7,650 nucleotides of DNA from ZC4RG42 sp036676355 (GTDB taxonomy: Bacteria; Pseudomonadota; Gammaproteobacteria; Burkholderiales; SG8-39), in NCBI GenBank assembly GCA_036676355.1, contig JAKFDA010000074.1, positions 1-7,650 on the forward strand, read 5' to 3'. The notes under the pieces are model-generated. The model made no database searches and was not told where the DNA came from. It was given only the letters and a program-made list of their open reading frames with translations. Positions 1 through 6,654 of the stretch are shown here, in pieces. Every line of letters begins with the position of its first letter. Positions within the stretch are counted from its first letter, which is position 1. Both the position numbers and the translations under genes were made by a program.

Positions 1-23
1 CCATAGGCGCAGGAGGATGTGCC

Positions 24-2147
24 ATGAAACTGTCGCGTCGCACGTTTCTGAAGTACACGGCCGGAAGCACTTTCCTCACCCTGCTCGGCGTCGACCGGCT
101 CACCGGATTTCGGCACGCGCTTGCACAGATTCCCGGCGGGACACTCAATCCCTTCTCCATACCAAAGTTTGCTTCGGCGCTTCTGATCCCACCCGTTATG
201 CCCCGTGCAGGAGTCATCCCGAGGAGAGGACGCTCTATCGATTACTACGAGATCTCAGTGCGACAGTTCGCGCAGCAGATTTTGCCAGCCGGCCTGCCGG
301 CAACCACCGTTTGGGGATACGGTGCGGTGCGTGCCATCGGCGAAAAGGCACTGCTGATTCACAACGCACCCTCGTTAACCATCGAGGCGAGGTGGGACAC
401 ACCGACGCGCATCAAGTGGGTTAACGAACTGCGTGCCGATCCAGCCGATCCGACCTCCGCATTCCTACCGCACCTTTTGCCTGTCGACCCGACATTGCAC
501 TGGGCCAATCCGCCAGGTGGTGCGGCCAATCGCGATACCAGGCCAACGTTCGACGCTACACCGGGGCCTTATATCGGGCCAGTACCCATAGTGACGCATC
601 TTCATGGCGCGGCCGGCGTGGGCGATGAGAGCGATGGCTATGCCGAAGCATGGTATCTGCCGGTGAGCGGAAATATTCCGTCTGGATACGCCAACGTCGG
701 AACCTGGTACCGCTTCTTCGAAAGTAAAGCACGTGCGAGAGATTACCTGGCGCGGGGCACAGAAGCATGGGAACCGGGCACGGCCGTATTTCAGTATCCC
801 AACAGTGGCCGGGCGGCGACGCTCTGGTATCACGATCACGTGCTGGGGATGACGCGTTTGAATGTTTATGCGGGACCGGCGGGCTTCTACCTTCTACGCG
901 GCGGCCCCGAAGGGGATGCAGCGCTACGTGACACCCGCACTGGAAAGCGAGCGGTCCTTCCTGGTCCGGCGCCCGAGCGGAACGATGCGTTTCCCTCCGA
1001 CAAGCGGTACTACGAGATTCCGATCGCGATCCAGGATCGGTCCTTTAATGACGACGGTTCGCTCTTCTATCCCGATACGCGCGCGTTCTTCGACGGGATT
1101 TTCGGGCCATACATTCCCGGCAGCGACATCTCGCCGCTCTGGAACCCCGAGTTCTTCGGCAACACCATCATGGTGAACGGGAACACTTGGCCCTACCTGG
1201 ATGTAGAGCGCCGACGGTATCGCTTCCGCTTCTTGAACGGCTGCAACTCGCGGTTCCTGATTCTCGACTTCGCGCAAATACCCGGAGTACGGGCCTGGAT
1301 GATCGGCACCGAGGGCGGGTTCCTTGCAAAACCGGTTAACCTCACCGCGGTGAATCGCAACACATTGCCCATGGGGCCCGCCGAACGCGCCGACATCATC
1401 GTCGACTTCACCAACGTGCCACGCGGTCGTTATGTCCTCCGCAATAGTGGCCCAGACGAGCCGTTCGCGGGCGGGGATCCTGGTACGGATTTCCCTGTCG
1501 CCGATCCAGAAAGCACTGGGCAGATCATGGAGTTCCGGGTCCGTGCAGCGTCCCAGCCCGATCGCAGCACGCCGCCGCAGTTCCTCGCCATGCCCCGGCT
1601 AGCGCGACTGCACGGAGGGCCGGCCCGCCCCCTCGCGTTGGCCGAAGAAATGTCCAGGCGGTTCGACGACGCCGTGGCGGAAGCGGTCTTGGGCACCGTC
1701 GCCTTCGATGACTTGGGGCTCGGCACGATCCGGCATCGCGAATGGTCCGATGTCGTAACCGAGAATCCGGCCCTCAACGCAACGGAGGTATGGGAATTCT
1801 ATAACGGCACGGTCGACGCACACCCCATTCATATCCATGAAGCGCTGTTCCAGCTGGTGAATAGACAGGCGCTATCCGTATCGGACGACGGCCAAGCTGT
1901 GCGTATCGAACACGGGTCTGCCCCTGTCGCTCCTGAGCCCTGGGAAGATGGGTGGAAAGACACCGTTATCGCCTACCCTGCACAGGTCACCCGCGTCCGG
2001 CTGAAGTTCGAAACGGCCGGACAATATGTATGGCACTGTCACATCGTTGAGCATGAAGATAACGAGATGATGCGCCCGTACCGCATTGGTCCGGAGCAAC
2101 CGAACCAACCAAGGGAGCGACCCCGCCACCGGCCCTCCAATCAGTGA
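24..2147 (+). CDS. Tat-exported multicopper oxidase (CotA / bilirubin oxidase-like laccase)
   Basis: The 707-residue protein should oxidise phenolic, bilin-like or metal substrates by one-electron steps and reduce O2 to water at a trinuclear copper centre. The N-terminus carries a twin-arginine signal (SRRTFLK, residues 4-10) with a hydrophobic stretch and an AlaGln cleavage region near 34-35, so export is folded, via Tat, to the periplasm. All four copper motifs are visible: HLHG at 192-195, HDH at 270-272, HPIHIH at 600-605, and HCHIVEHEDNEMM at 671-683. In the last, Cys672, His677 and Met682 form the type 1 site with an axial Met, as in CotA. Three cupredoxin domains are expected at about 60-295, 330-500 and 540-690. 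It is longer than Bacillus CotA (about 510 residues). A strong AGGAGG at 11-16, seven bases before the ATG, fixes the start. No partner gene follows; the next intact gene is convergent. Family certain, substrate unknown: copper tolerance, Mn(II) oxidation and laccase activity are all possible. Confidence 0.95.
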   Translation: MKLSRRTFLKYTAGSTFLTLLGVDRLTGFRHALAQIPGGTLNPFSIPKFASALLIPPVMPRAGVIPRRGRSIDYYEISVRQFAQQILPAGLPATTVWGYGAVRAIGEKALLIHNAPSLTIEARWDTPTRIKWVNELRADPADPTSAFLPHLLPVDPTLHWANPPGGAANRDTRPTFDATPGPYIGPVPIVTHLHGAAGVGDESDGYAEAWYLPVSGNIPSGYANVGTWYRFFESKARARDYLARGTEAWEPGTAVFQYPNSGRAATLWYHDHVLGMTRLNVYAGPAGFYLLRGGPEGDAALRDTRTGKRAVLPGPAPERNDAFPSDKRYYEIPIAIQDRSFNDDGSLFYPDTRAFFDGIFGPYIPGSDISPLWNPEFFGNTIMVNGNTWPYLDVERRRYRFRFLNGCNSRFLILDFAQIPGVRAWMIGTEGGFLAKPVNLTAVNRNTLPMGPAERADIIVDFTNVPRGRYVLRNSGPDEPFAGGDPGTDFPVADPESTGQIMEFRVRAASQPDRSTPPQFLAMPRLARLHGGPARPLALAEEMSRRFDDAVAEAVLGTVAFDDLGLGTIRHREWSDVVTENPALNATEVWEFYNGTVDAHPIHIHEALFQLVNRQALSVSDDGQAVRIEHGSAPVAPEPWEDGWKDTVIAYPAQVTRVRLKFETAGQYVWHCHIVEHEDNEMMRPYRIGPEQPNQPRERPRHRPSNQ

Positions 2148-2235
2148 TTCGACGCACGACCCCAGAAAGGCCGACATCGCACGATGCCGCATTCGTGCGC
2201 GCCTCCATCCGACACACGGACCCAACTCGCTCCCT

Positions 2236-2337
2236 ATGAACAACCGCCTTGCCCGCCTCTTCACGCCTCGCTCGATCGCGTTGTCGGCGCCTCTACGCGC
2301 CCGGCTCGCTCGTGCGCGGCGTTATGAACGAAGGGCA
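2236..2337 (+). pseudogene. N-terminal remnant of an NDP-forming acyl-CoA synthetase / Pat-type CoA-binding domain
   Basis: From an ATG at 2236 the frame reads MNNRLARLFTPRSIAL, which resembles the start of NDP-forming acetyl/acyl-CoA synthetases and Pat-type protein acetyltransferases, whose CoA-binding Rossmann domain opens with LFxPRSIAxVGAS. The frame is then broken. Restoring one base near 2283 gives VGASTRP, and restoring a second near 2302 gives GSLVRGVMNEG, reproducing the glycine-rich VGASxRxGSxG nucleotide loop. After about 2337 family resemblance ends and the frame soon meets a stop, so the rest of the normally 700-900 residue protein is absent. No ribosome binding site precedes the ATG. 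The two breaks and the missing body indicate a decayed gene. Sequencing error could explain the frameshifts but not the loss of the rest. The family call rests on motif recognition alone. Confidence 0.45.
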
Positions 2338-2434
2338 TGCGGTGAATTCCACGGTTCTGACGGTCGAAGCAATATAGGCAAAAAAATCACGACGTTTCAG
2401 AATTCGACGCCTTAAGTGATCTTGAATGGCCTTT

Positions 2435-2449
2435 TTCTAAAGCTTAGAA
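2435..2449. repeat. Inverted repeat TTCTAA-AGC-TTAGAA
   Basis: Perfect 6-bp arms flank a 3-base centre. It is preceded on the + strand by a short T-run, which is the wrong side for a + strand terminator, and on the minus strand it is followed by A residues. It could be a protein-binding site or chance in AT-rich DNA. Confidence 0.45.
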
Positions 2450-2462
2450 GTGGCAACGCAAA

Positions 2463-2490
2463 CGTCATATAAGATATTGATTAAATGACG
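2463..2490. repeat. Inverted repeat CGTCAT-N16-ATGACG
   Basis: Perfect 6-bp arms are separated by a 16-base AT-rich spacer, a geometry seen in operators bound by dimeric regulators on successive DNA turns. No gene start lies downstream on either strand, so if functional it may belong to a lost gene. Chance is a fair alternative. Confidence 0.35.
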
Positions 2491-2514
2491 GGTCGGGTGC
2501 TCGCGGTATTTAGA

Positions 2515-2542
2515 AAAATTACGCAGGTCGTAGGCTAATTTT
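2515..2542. repeat. Inverted repeat AAAATTA-N14-TAATTTT
   Basis: Perfect 7-bp AT-only arms flank a 14-base loop between convergent genes. The stem would be weak. A role as a two-way transcript end is conceivable but there is no clear T-run beyond the arm. Confidence 0.35.
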
Positions 2543-2617
2543 CCATGGCGTTCCGGCCATCGGACGAAAAGCGCGGCAAATTGGCTCTTGAAGGACTGGC
2601 GTGTCCGACGGCAATGC

Positions 2618-3529
2618 TTAGGCGGCTGTCAACGGCTGCAGCATGTTTTGCATGCTGTGATAGTTCTCGAAGTTCAATCCCTGACATTGCCGCTCTAATG
2701 TGAGTTCGCGCCATAGTTCCTGCATCTGCGCTTCGAAGATTTCGCGTGACAAGCCGTAATAGGATACGCCCACCTCCTCCGTTGAACTGGTGAGCACGCC
2801 CATGCGCCAAGGCAAACCGAGCTTTCGCAGTTGCACGGCCGCGTCGTTTGCCGCTTTAAGCTGTCGTTGCGGTGTATCGCGATAAGCCATCAGCGCCACT
2901 TCCTGTACATGCGGTGCGATCCTGCCGAAGAAGCTCCCACCGTCGGCGAGCGGTTGCACTGTGTGTTTTGGATTAAGGGCAAGTTGCAGGCTCATCTTCG
3001 ATGGCATGGCGTCACGGGCGCGTATCGCGAGGTCCGCCATGCCTCTCATCAGCACGGCGCTTCCACCTGGCTGACGCCACTGCGGAAGCGAGTGCGGTTC
3101 GACATCGAGATGCAATCCGTCGAATACGACATGGCGTTGCTGTAACTCCAGCAATTCGATAATCGTGTTGGGCAGTTCGGCGCGCTGCGCCCACTGCGGT
3201 TCGCCAGCCAGCGCGAAGCAATCGCAGCCTTGTGATTTCAGATCGCGCAGAATGCGTAGTGCGGGCGATGCCGGGTCGCGCATTTCGGCGCGCGATACTT
3301 TGCCGAAGTGAATCATCAACGCACCGAAGCCATAGGCCAGTGCAAATTGCGAAAGCCGGTCGAGTTCATCCAGCGATTTGAGCCAGACCCACATTGCTTT
3401 CGGTAGCGCGCTGAATTCTTCGCTTTGCGCAGAAATACGCGGAGACCACATGCCGCCTACGAGACTGGCGGCCATGCCTTTGAGTAGCAACCGCCTTGCG
3501 CGGCTCACTTCGTTTATCAAAATCGACAT
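2618..3529 (-). CDS. Tat-exported TIM-barrel-like protein of unknown function
   Basis: A 303-residue protein I cannot assign to a named family. The N-terminus has a twin-arginine signal: SRARRLLLKG at residues 9-18, then a small-residue hydrophobic segment, with likely cleavage near 33-35 (ISAQ). The mature part alternates predicted strands and helices like a (beta/alpha)8 barrel: MWVWL at 46-50, a strand around 66-74, then FDGLHLDVEPH at 136-146 and EVALMAYRD at 210-218. The acidic strand end (Asp137, Asp142, Glu144) resembles the catalytic strand of retaining glycosidases such as GH18 (DGxDxDxE), and MAYRD resembles the later MxYD strand of those barrels. A polysaccharide-processing role is therefore possible but unproven. 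The Met at 3529 lacks a good ribosome site. A GTG at 3508, beginning MSRARR, would give a more typical Tat leader, so the start is uncertain. The roughly 245 bases upstream, before the catalase remnant, show no clear promoter. Confidence 0.8.
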   Translation of the reverse strand: MSILINEVSRARRLLLKGMAASLVGGMWSPRISAQSEEFSALPKAMWVWLKSLDELDRLSQFALAYGFGALMIHFGKVSRAEMRDPASPALRILRDLKSQGCDCFALAGEPQWAQRAELPNTIIELLELQQRHVVFDGLHLDVEPHSLPQWRQPGGSAVLMRGMADLAIRARDAMPSKMSLQLALNPKHTVQPLADGGSFFGRIAPHVQEVALMAYRDTPQRQLKAANDAAVQLRKLGLPWRMGVLTSSTEEVGVSYYGLSREIFEAQMQELWRELTLERQCQGLNFENYHSMQNMLQPLTAA

Positions 3530-3785
3530 CCTTGGATTGCGGAGGAAGCGTCGACGCGGCGGGATGCAAGTCGCGGTCTGCTTCGCAGTTGATGGATGAT
3601 GATGTCGTGCGTGGAGCGATGGTCACAAGCGCGATGGATGCGAAACAGTGAAGCAGATCACCGATGGACGGGCTTGCTGGGGAAATGGTGATATCGGTAC
3701 AGCAATTACGTCGAGGACACATCGCGAGGAAGTAGATTAGTTACACCGCTCTGCCCGGTCGTCGCGCATACGTTCATGTCGCCCA

Positions 3786-3986
3786 GTGGTGCGCGAAGTC
3801 TTCAACGATGCTCGACGCAGGCAACTGGTGGATACCGTCGCGGGCAGCCTGCTCGGCGGTGTGCGCGAGACGGTGCTCAGCCGGGCGTTCGAATATTGGA
3901 AGAGCATCGATGCGGAGACCGTGCGCCGGATCGGGGAGAAGGCGCGCTCCGCGCCGAAGCCGGCGGAAGGCATGGGCGAGCGCTGA
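3786..3986 (+). pseudogene. Orphan C-terminal fragment of a catalase
   Basis: The 66-codon frame reads VREVFNDARRRQLVDTVAG and continues through VLSRAFEYWKSIDAETVRRI. This matches the layout of the C-terminal helical segment of haem catalases (VxNDxxRxxLVxNVAGxL, then an aromatic-rich helix and a vDxxxgxRV segment). The heme pocket, the catalytic His/Asn and the proximal Tyr region are all missing upstream: the same frame is closed by a stop at 3738-3740, and the 3530-3785 stretch shows nothing catalase-like except a possible few residues in another frame just before 3786 (HVAQ at 3775-3786), which would need one base restored. The GTG at 3786 has no obvious ribosome site. A complete catalase has about 480-700 residues, so this is a deletion remnant rather than a small protein. 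Its codon use is still GC-ending, suggesting recent loss. An independent short protein is the less likely alternative. Confidence 0.6.
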
Positions 3987-4046
3987 ACGCGTTTCTTCTC
4001 GGTACCGGGCCGGGGCCAAAGCGGCGCGTGAGCATCACCCGCCCCG

Positions 4047-5735
4047 CTATTTGAAATACGCCTTGGTGACGTACTGATTCACCATTCGCTCGGTGTTGAA
4101 GAACGAGCCGTTCATTGCAATCGCCGCGCGCATTACTGCGACAAAATTGCGATTGTCCTTGTAGTAGAGCGGCATGATGACGTGCTCGAGCTTGTCGTAT
4201 AGCGCTTGCACGTGGGTCGTCGCGTCGGCGTGCGGCGAGTCGCCGATGCGCCACCCCGTGATTCCCTCGATGCATCCTTCGAGCCACCAGCCGTCGAGCA
4301 CGCTGAGTGATGGCACTCCATTGATGGCGGCTTTCATGCCGCTGGTGCCCGAGGCTTCCAGCGGCGGCTGCGGTGTGTTGAGCCATACGTCGCTTCCGGC
4401 GGTGAGCAGCTTGGCGACTTCCATGTCGTAGTCTTCGAGATAGGCGACGCGCACGCCGCTGCCCTGCAACAGGTCGCGCGCGCGGAAGACGCGCTGAATC
4501 ATTTCTTTCCCACCGTTATCGTGCGGATGCGCTTTACCCGATAGCACCAGCTGCAGTGTCCCCGCGTTTTGCGCAATCCGGCGCAAACGCTCCAGATCGC
4601 TGAAGATGAGATCCGTGCGCTTGTACTGCGTTGCACGACGCGCTGATCCCAGCGTCAACACCCCCTCCTCCATCTTTACGCCGGTGCGTTCGTTCACGTA
4701 ACGGATGAGCGCCGCTTTCGCTTCGCGATGGGCTTCGCGGACTTCGTCAATCGCGAAGCCCATGGCGTAACGCATGCTCGCATTGTCCTGACGCCAGCCG
4801 GGAATTCTGCGGTCGAACAAGGCCTGCATGGCGCTGGAAGCCCAGGTTGCGAGGTGCACGCCATTGGTGATCGAGTCGACCGGGTATTGCGCGCCGAACA
4901 TCTGTTGCGATACTTCTCGATGTCGTTTTGCAACGCCGTTGACGTAATGACTGTGCGCGAGCGCGAGATAGGTCATATTGAGCCGCTCGTCGTGGCAGAA
5001 CTCCTCTTCCAGCTGACAGAACACATCGTGTTGCCCCAACACGCGATGTACCAGATCCAGCGGGAATTGATCGTGCCCTGCGGGGACCGGCGTGTGCGTG
5101 GTGAACACGCATAGCGGCCGGACGGATTCGATGTGTTCGCGCGTTGCCGAGGGCACGCCGAGCCGTTGTGTCAGTTCGTACAGCAGCTCGACGACGAGCA
5201 GGCTCGCATGACCTTCGTTCATGTGGTAGCGCAGCAGACCGGTCCCGCCCAGTGCCCGCAGCATGCGTACGCCACCGATGCCGAGCACTGCCTCCTGCGC
5301 CAATCGATACGCCGCGTCGCCGCCGTAGAGGTAGTACGACAGACGCCGGTCCGATTGGGTGTTCTCCGGGAGATCGGTGTCGAGGAAGAGCACGTTGATG
5401 ACATGTCCACCCTCACCGCGCACTTCGTACCGCCACGCTCGGATGGCGACATCGCGACCTTCGATGGCCACTCGCACCCGCTGAGGCAGTTCCGTCAGAT
5501 GATTGGACACGGTCCAATCGATGGGCGCCTCGGTCTGCCAGCCGGTTTCGTCCAGAATCTGTCGGCAGTAGCCTTTGCGCGGAAGCAGGGATACGGCCAC
5601 CATGGGCAGGCCCGCGTCGGCGGCGGAGCGGATGGTGTCGCCGGCGAGGACGCCCAGGCCGCCTGCGTAGGTCGGCATGCGGCTCTCCAGGCCGATTTCC
5701 ATGGAGAAGTACGCGATGCGGGCGGAACTCAACAT
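4047..5735 (-). CDS. glgP: Alpha-glucan (glycogen) phosphorylase, short form
   Basis: This enzyme releases glucose-1-phosphate from storage alpha-1,4-glucan in the cytoplasm using pyridoxal phosphate. From the ATG at 5735 the protein has 562 residues. Conserved blocks are IAYFSMEIGLE near the start, YAGGLGVLAGD at 23-33, HMNEGHASLL at 171-180, FTTHTPVPAGHDQF at 211-224, GKAHPHD at 400-406 and EASGTSGMK at 460-468, whose Lys468 should hold the PLP. The SGMKAAINGV wording is that of the short archaeal/Thermus-type branch rather than the long GTGNMKFxLNG type; the extra N-terminal domain found in about 850-residue members is absent. A TTG at 5786 would add 17 residues, but that stretch has weaker GC-ending codon bias, and an in-frame TGA lies directly before it. 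Neither start has a strong ribosome site, so I prefer the ATG. The gene stands alone, with no glycogen synthase or branching enzyme in view. Confidence 0.93.
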   Translation of the reverse strand: MLSSARIAYFSMEIGLESRMPTYAGGLGVLAGDTIRSAADAGLPMVAVSLLPRKGYCRQILDETGWQTEAPIDWTVSNHLTELPQRVRVAIEGRDVAIRAWRYEVRGEGGHVINVLFLDTDLPENTQSDRRLSYYLYGGDAAYRLAQEAVLGIGGVRMLRALGGTGLLRYHMNEGHASLLVVELLYELTQRLGVPSATREHIESVRPLCVFTTHTPVPAGHDQFPLDLVHRVLGQHDVFCQLEEEFCHDERLNMTYLALAHSHYVNGVAKRHREVSQQMFGAQYPVDSITNGVHLATWASSAMQALFDRRIPGWRQDNASMRYAMGFAIDEVREAHREAKAALIRYVNERTGVKMEEGVLTLGSARRATQYKRTDLIFSDLERLRRIAQNAGTLQLVLSGKAHPHDNGGKEMIQRVFRARDLLQGSGVRVAYLEDYDMEVAKLLTAGSDVWLNTPQPPLEASGTSGMKAAINGVPSLSVLDGWWLEGCIEGITGWRIGDSPHADATTHVQALYDKLEHVIMPLYYKDNRNFVAVMRAAIAMNGSFFNTERMVNQYVTKAYFK

Positions 5736-5991
5736 GCGTTCAGGATTTGTGGATTGGGGTATGTCGTCGCATGATACTTCGCTCAATCAAATAAGTGCCT
5801 TGCGCAGCTCTTTCGCGCGTCGCCGGGCCGAACGGAATACCCCACAGCAGATGGATATCGGCAGGCCATCCTTGTATCTCGCGACCAAAGGATGACCCCG
5901 AGTCCGGCGGCAACACATGCCTGGATCACGTCGATGAACTGCGCGCCGGACTCAACGTCCAACTGGTCCTCTCGCGCATCCAGGAGACACA
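5736..5991. other. Divergent intergenic region with unresolved reading frames
   Basis: This lies between the divergently transcribed phosphorylase and methyltransferase genes and should hold both promoters, but I cannot point to convincing -35/-10 pairs. Two frames look more gene-like than expected. On the plus strand, a frame open from 5795 ends in HVDELRAGLNVQLVLSRIQ at 5995, its TGA overlapping the methyltransferase ATG (ATGA at 5992-5995), as for a translationally coupled upstream gene. On the minus strand, a frame reads QFIDVIQACVAAGLGVIL around 5897-5950, and another reads RSARRRAKELRKALI, ending at the TGA at 5787-5789. These could be pieces of one decayed gene joined by a frameshift. 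I recognise no family in either strand. AGGAG at 5982-5986 serves the methyltransferase. Confidence 0.4.
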
Positions 5992-6654
5992 ATGAAGCGA
6001 ACATCACTACTTGCCGTATTCGTCGCGCTGTCGGGACTATTACCGGGAACTGTCGCCGCGCAATTTCCCCATACGCACGAACACCGCTTCAGCGGCGCGG
6101 AGCAATGGGCCCATGTTTTTGACGATCCCAAGCGCGACGCCTGGCAGAAACCGCATGAGGTCATCGAGGCCTTGAACCTCGAACCGGATGCGGTGATTGC
6201 CGACATAGGCTCGGGCACCGGCTACTTTGCTGTGCGGCTGGCCAACATGGTGCCGAAAGGTCGCGTCTACGGCGTGGACGTCGAGCCCGATATGGTCAAG
6301 TACCTCGCGGAACGGGCAACACGGGAGAAGCGCGGCAACGTCTCCGCCGTCACCGGCACGCCGAGCGACCCGCGCCTGCCCGAAAAAGCGGATGTGATCC
6401 TGCTGGTCGACGTCTACCACCACATCGAAGACCGTGAGCGCTATTTCCGCAACCTGGGCACATCGCTCAAGCCGGGTGGCCGCATTGCAATTATCGACTT
6501 CCGGATGGACTCCCCCGAGGGGCCACCGAAAGCCGCGCGCATCGCGCCAGAACAAGTGATCGCTGAACTGGAAAATGCCGGATACAAAATGGTGACACAA
6601 CACGGCTTTCTGCCCAACCAATACTTCCTGGTGTTCGGGCAGGACAGCCCGTGA
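5992..6654 (+). CDS. Class I SAM-dependent methyltransferase with an N-terminal signal peptide
   Basis: A 220-residue protein with the Rossmann methyltransferase core: motif I DIGSGTGYFA at 71-80, the acidic SAM-ribose strand VDVEPDMV at 95-102, DVYHHI at 140-145 (post-II region) and LKPGGRIAIIDF at 159-170. Substrate unknown. Before the core is a clear Sec-type signal (Lys2, Arg3, hydrophobic 5-20, VAA at 21-23 before Gln24), then the His-rich FPHTHEHRF at 25-33 and the segment WAHVFDDPKRDAWQKP at 39-54. Export is odd because SAM is made in the cytoplasm; the leader may instead anchor the protein, or the enzyme may use another ligand outside. AGGAG at 5982-5986, five bases before the ATG, supports this start, which includes the leader; the first internal Met, at residue 86, lies beyond motif I. 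The stop overlaps the GTG of the MOT1 remnant by four bases, suggesting the two were once an operon leading towards the ETHE1 gene. Confidence 0.9.
   Translation: MKRTSLLAVFVALSGLLPGTVAAQFPHTHEHRFSGAEQWAHVFDDPKRDAWQKPHEVIEALNLEPDAVIADIGSGTGYFAVRLANMVPKGRVYGVDVEPDMVKYLAERATREKRGNVSAVTGTPSDPRLPEKADVILLVDVYHHIEDRERYFRNLGTSLKPGGRIAIIDFRMDSPEGPPKAARIAPEQVIAELENAGYKMVTQHGFLPNQYFLVFGQDSP

Larger units (their letters stand above)
2338..2617. other. AT-rich non-coding spacer between convergent genes
   Basis: This stretch lies between the CoA-ligase remnant and the stop codon of the minus-strand barrel gene. From about 2380 to 2545 it is visibly richer in A and T than the flanking genes and contains three inverted repeats, annotated separately. 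No open frame here has convincing codon use. Because the flanking intact genes converge, transcript ends rather than promoters are expected. However, no hairpin is followed by a clear T-run in either reading direction, so I do not call a terminator. A weak ATGGC/GCCAT stem at 2544-2559 lies close to the end of the minus-strand gene and might slow its transcription. Confidence 0.5.

Noticed and set aside
2086..2415. Plus-strand 109-codon open frame overlapping the end of the oxidase gene
   Set aside because: Its first part only shadows the oxidase in another frame. The only protein-like part is the CoA-binding remnant from 2236, which is itself broken, so I do not call a whole gene.
2544..2559. 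ATGGC/GCCAT hairpin as a terminator of the minus-strand barrel gene
   Set aside because: The stem has only five pairs and the downstream strand has no clear T-run.
5133..5774. Plus-strand 213-codon open frame opposite the phosphorylase
   Set aside because: It is antisense to strongly conserved phosphorylase blocks and has no recognisable motifs; long antisense frames are common in GC-rich DNA.
6040..6621. Minus-strand 193-codon open frame opposite the methyltransferase
   Set aside because: It mirrors the methyltransferase core in antisense and shows no family motif.
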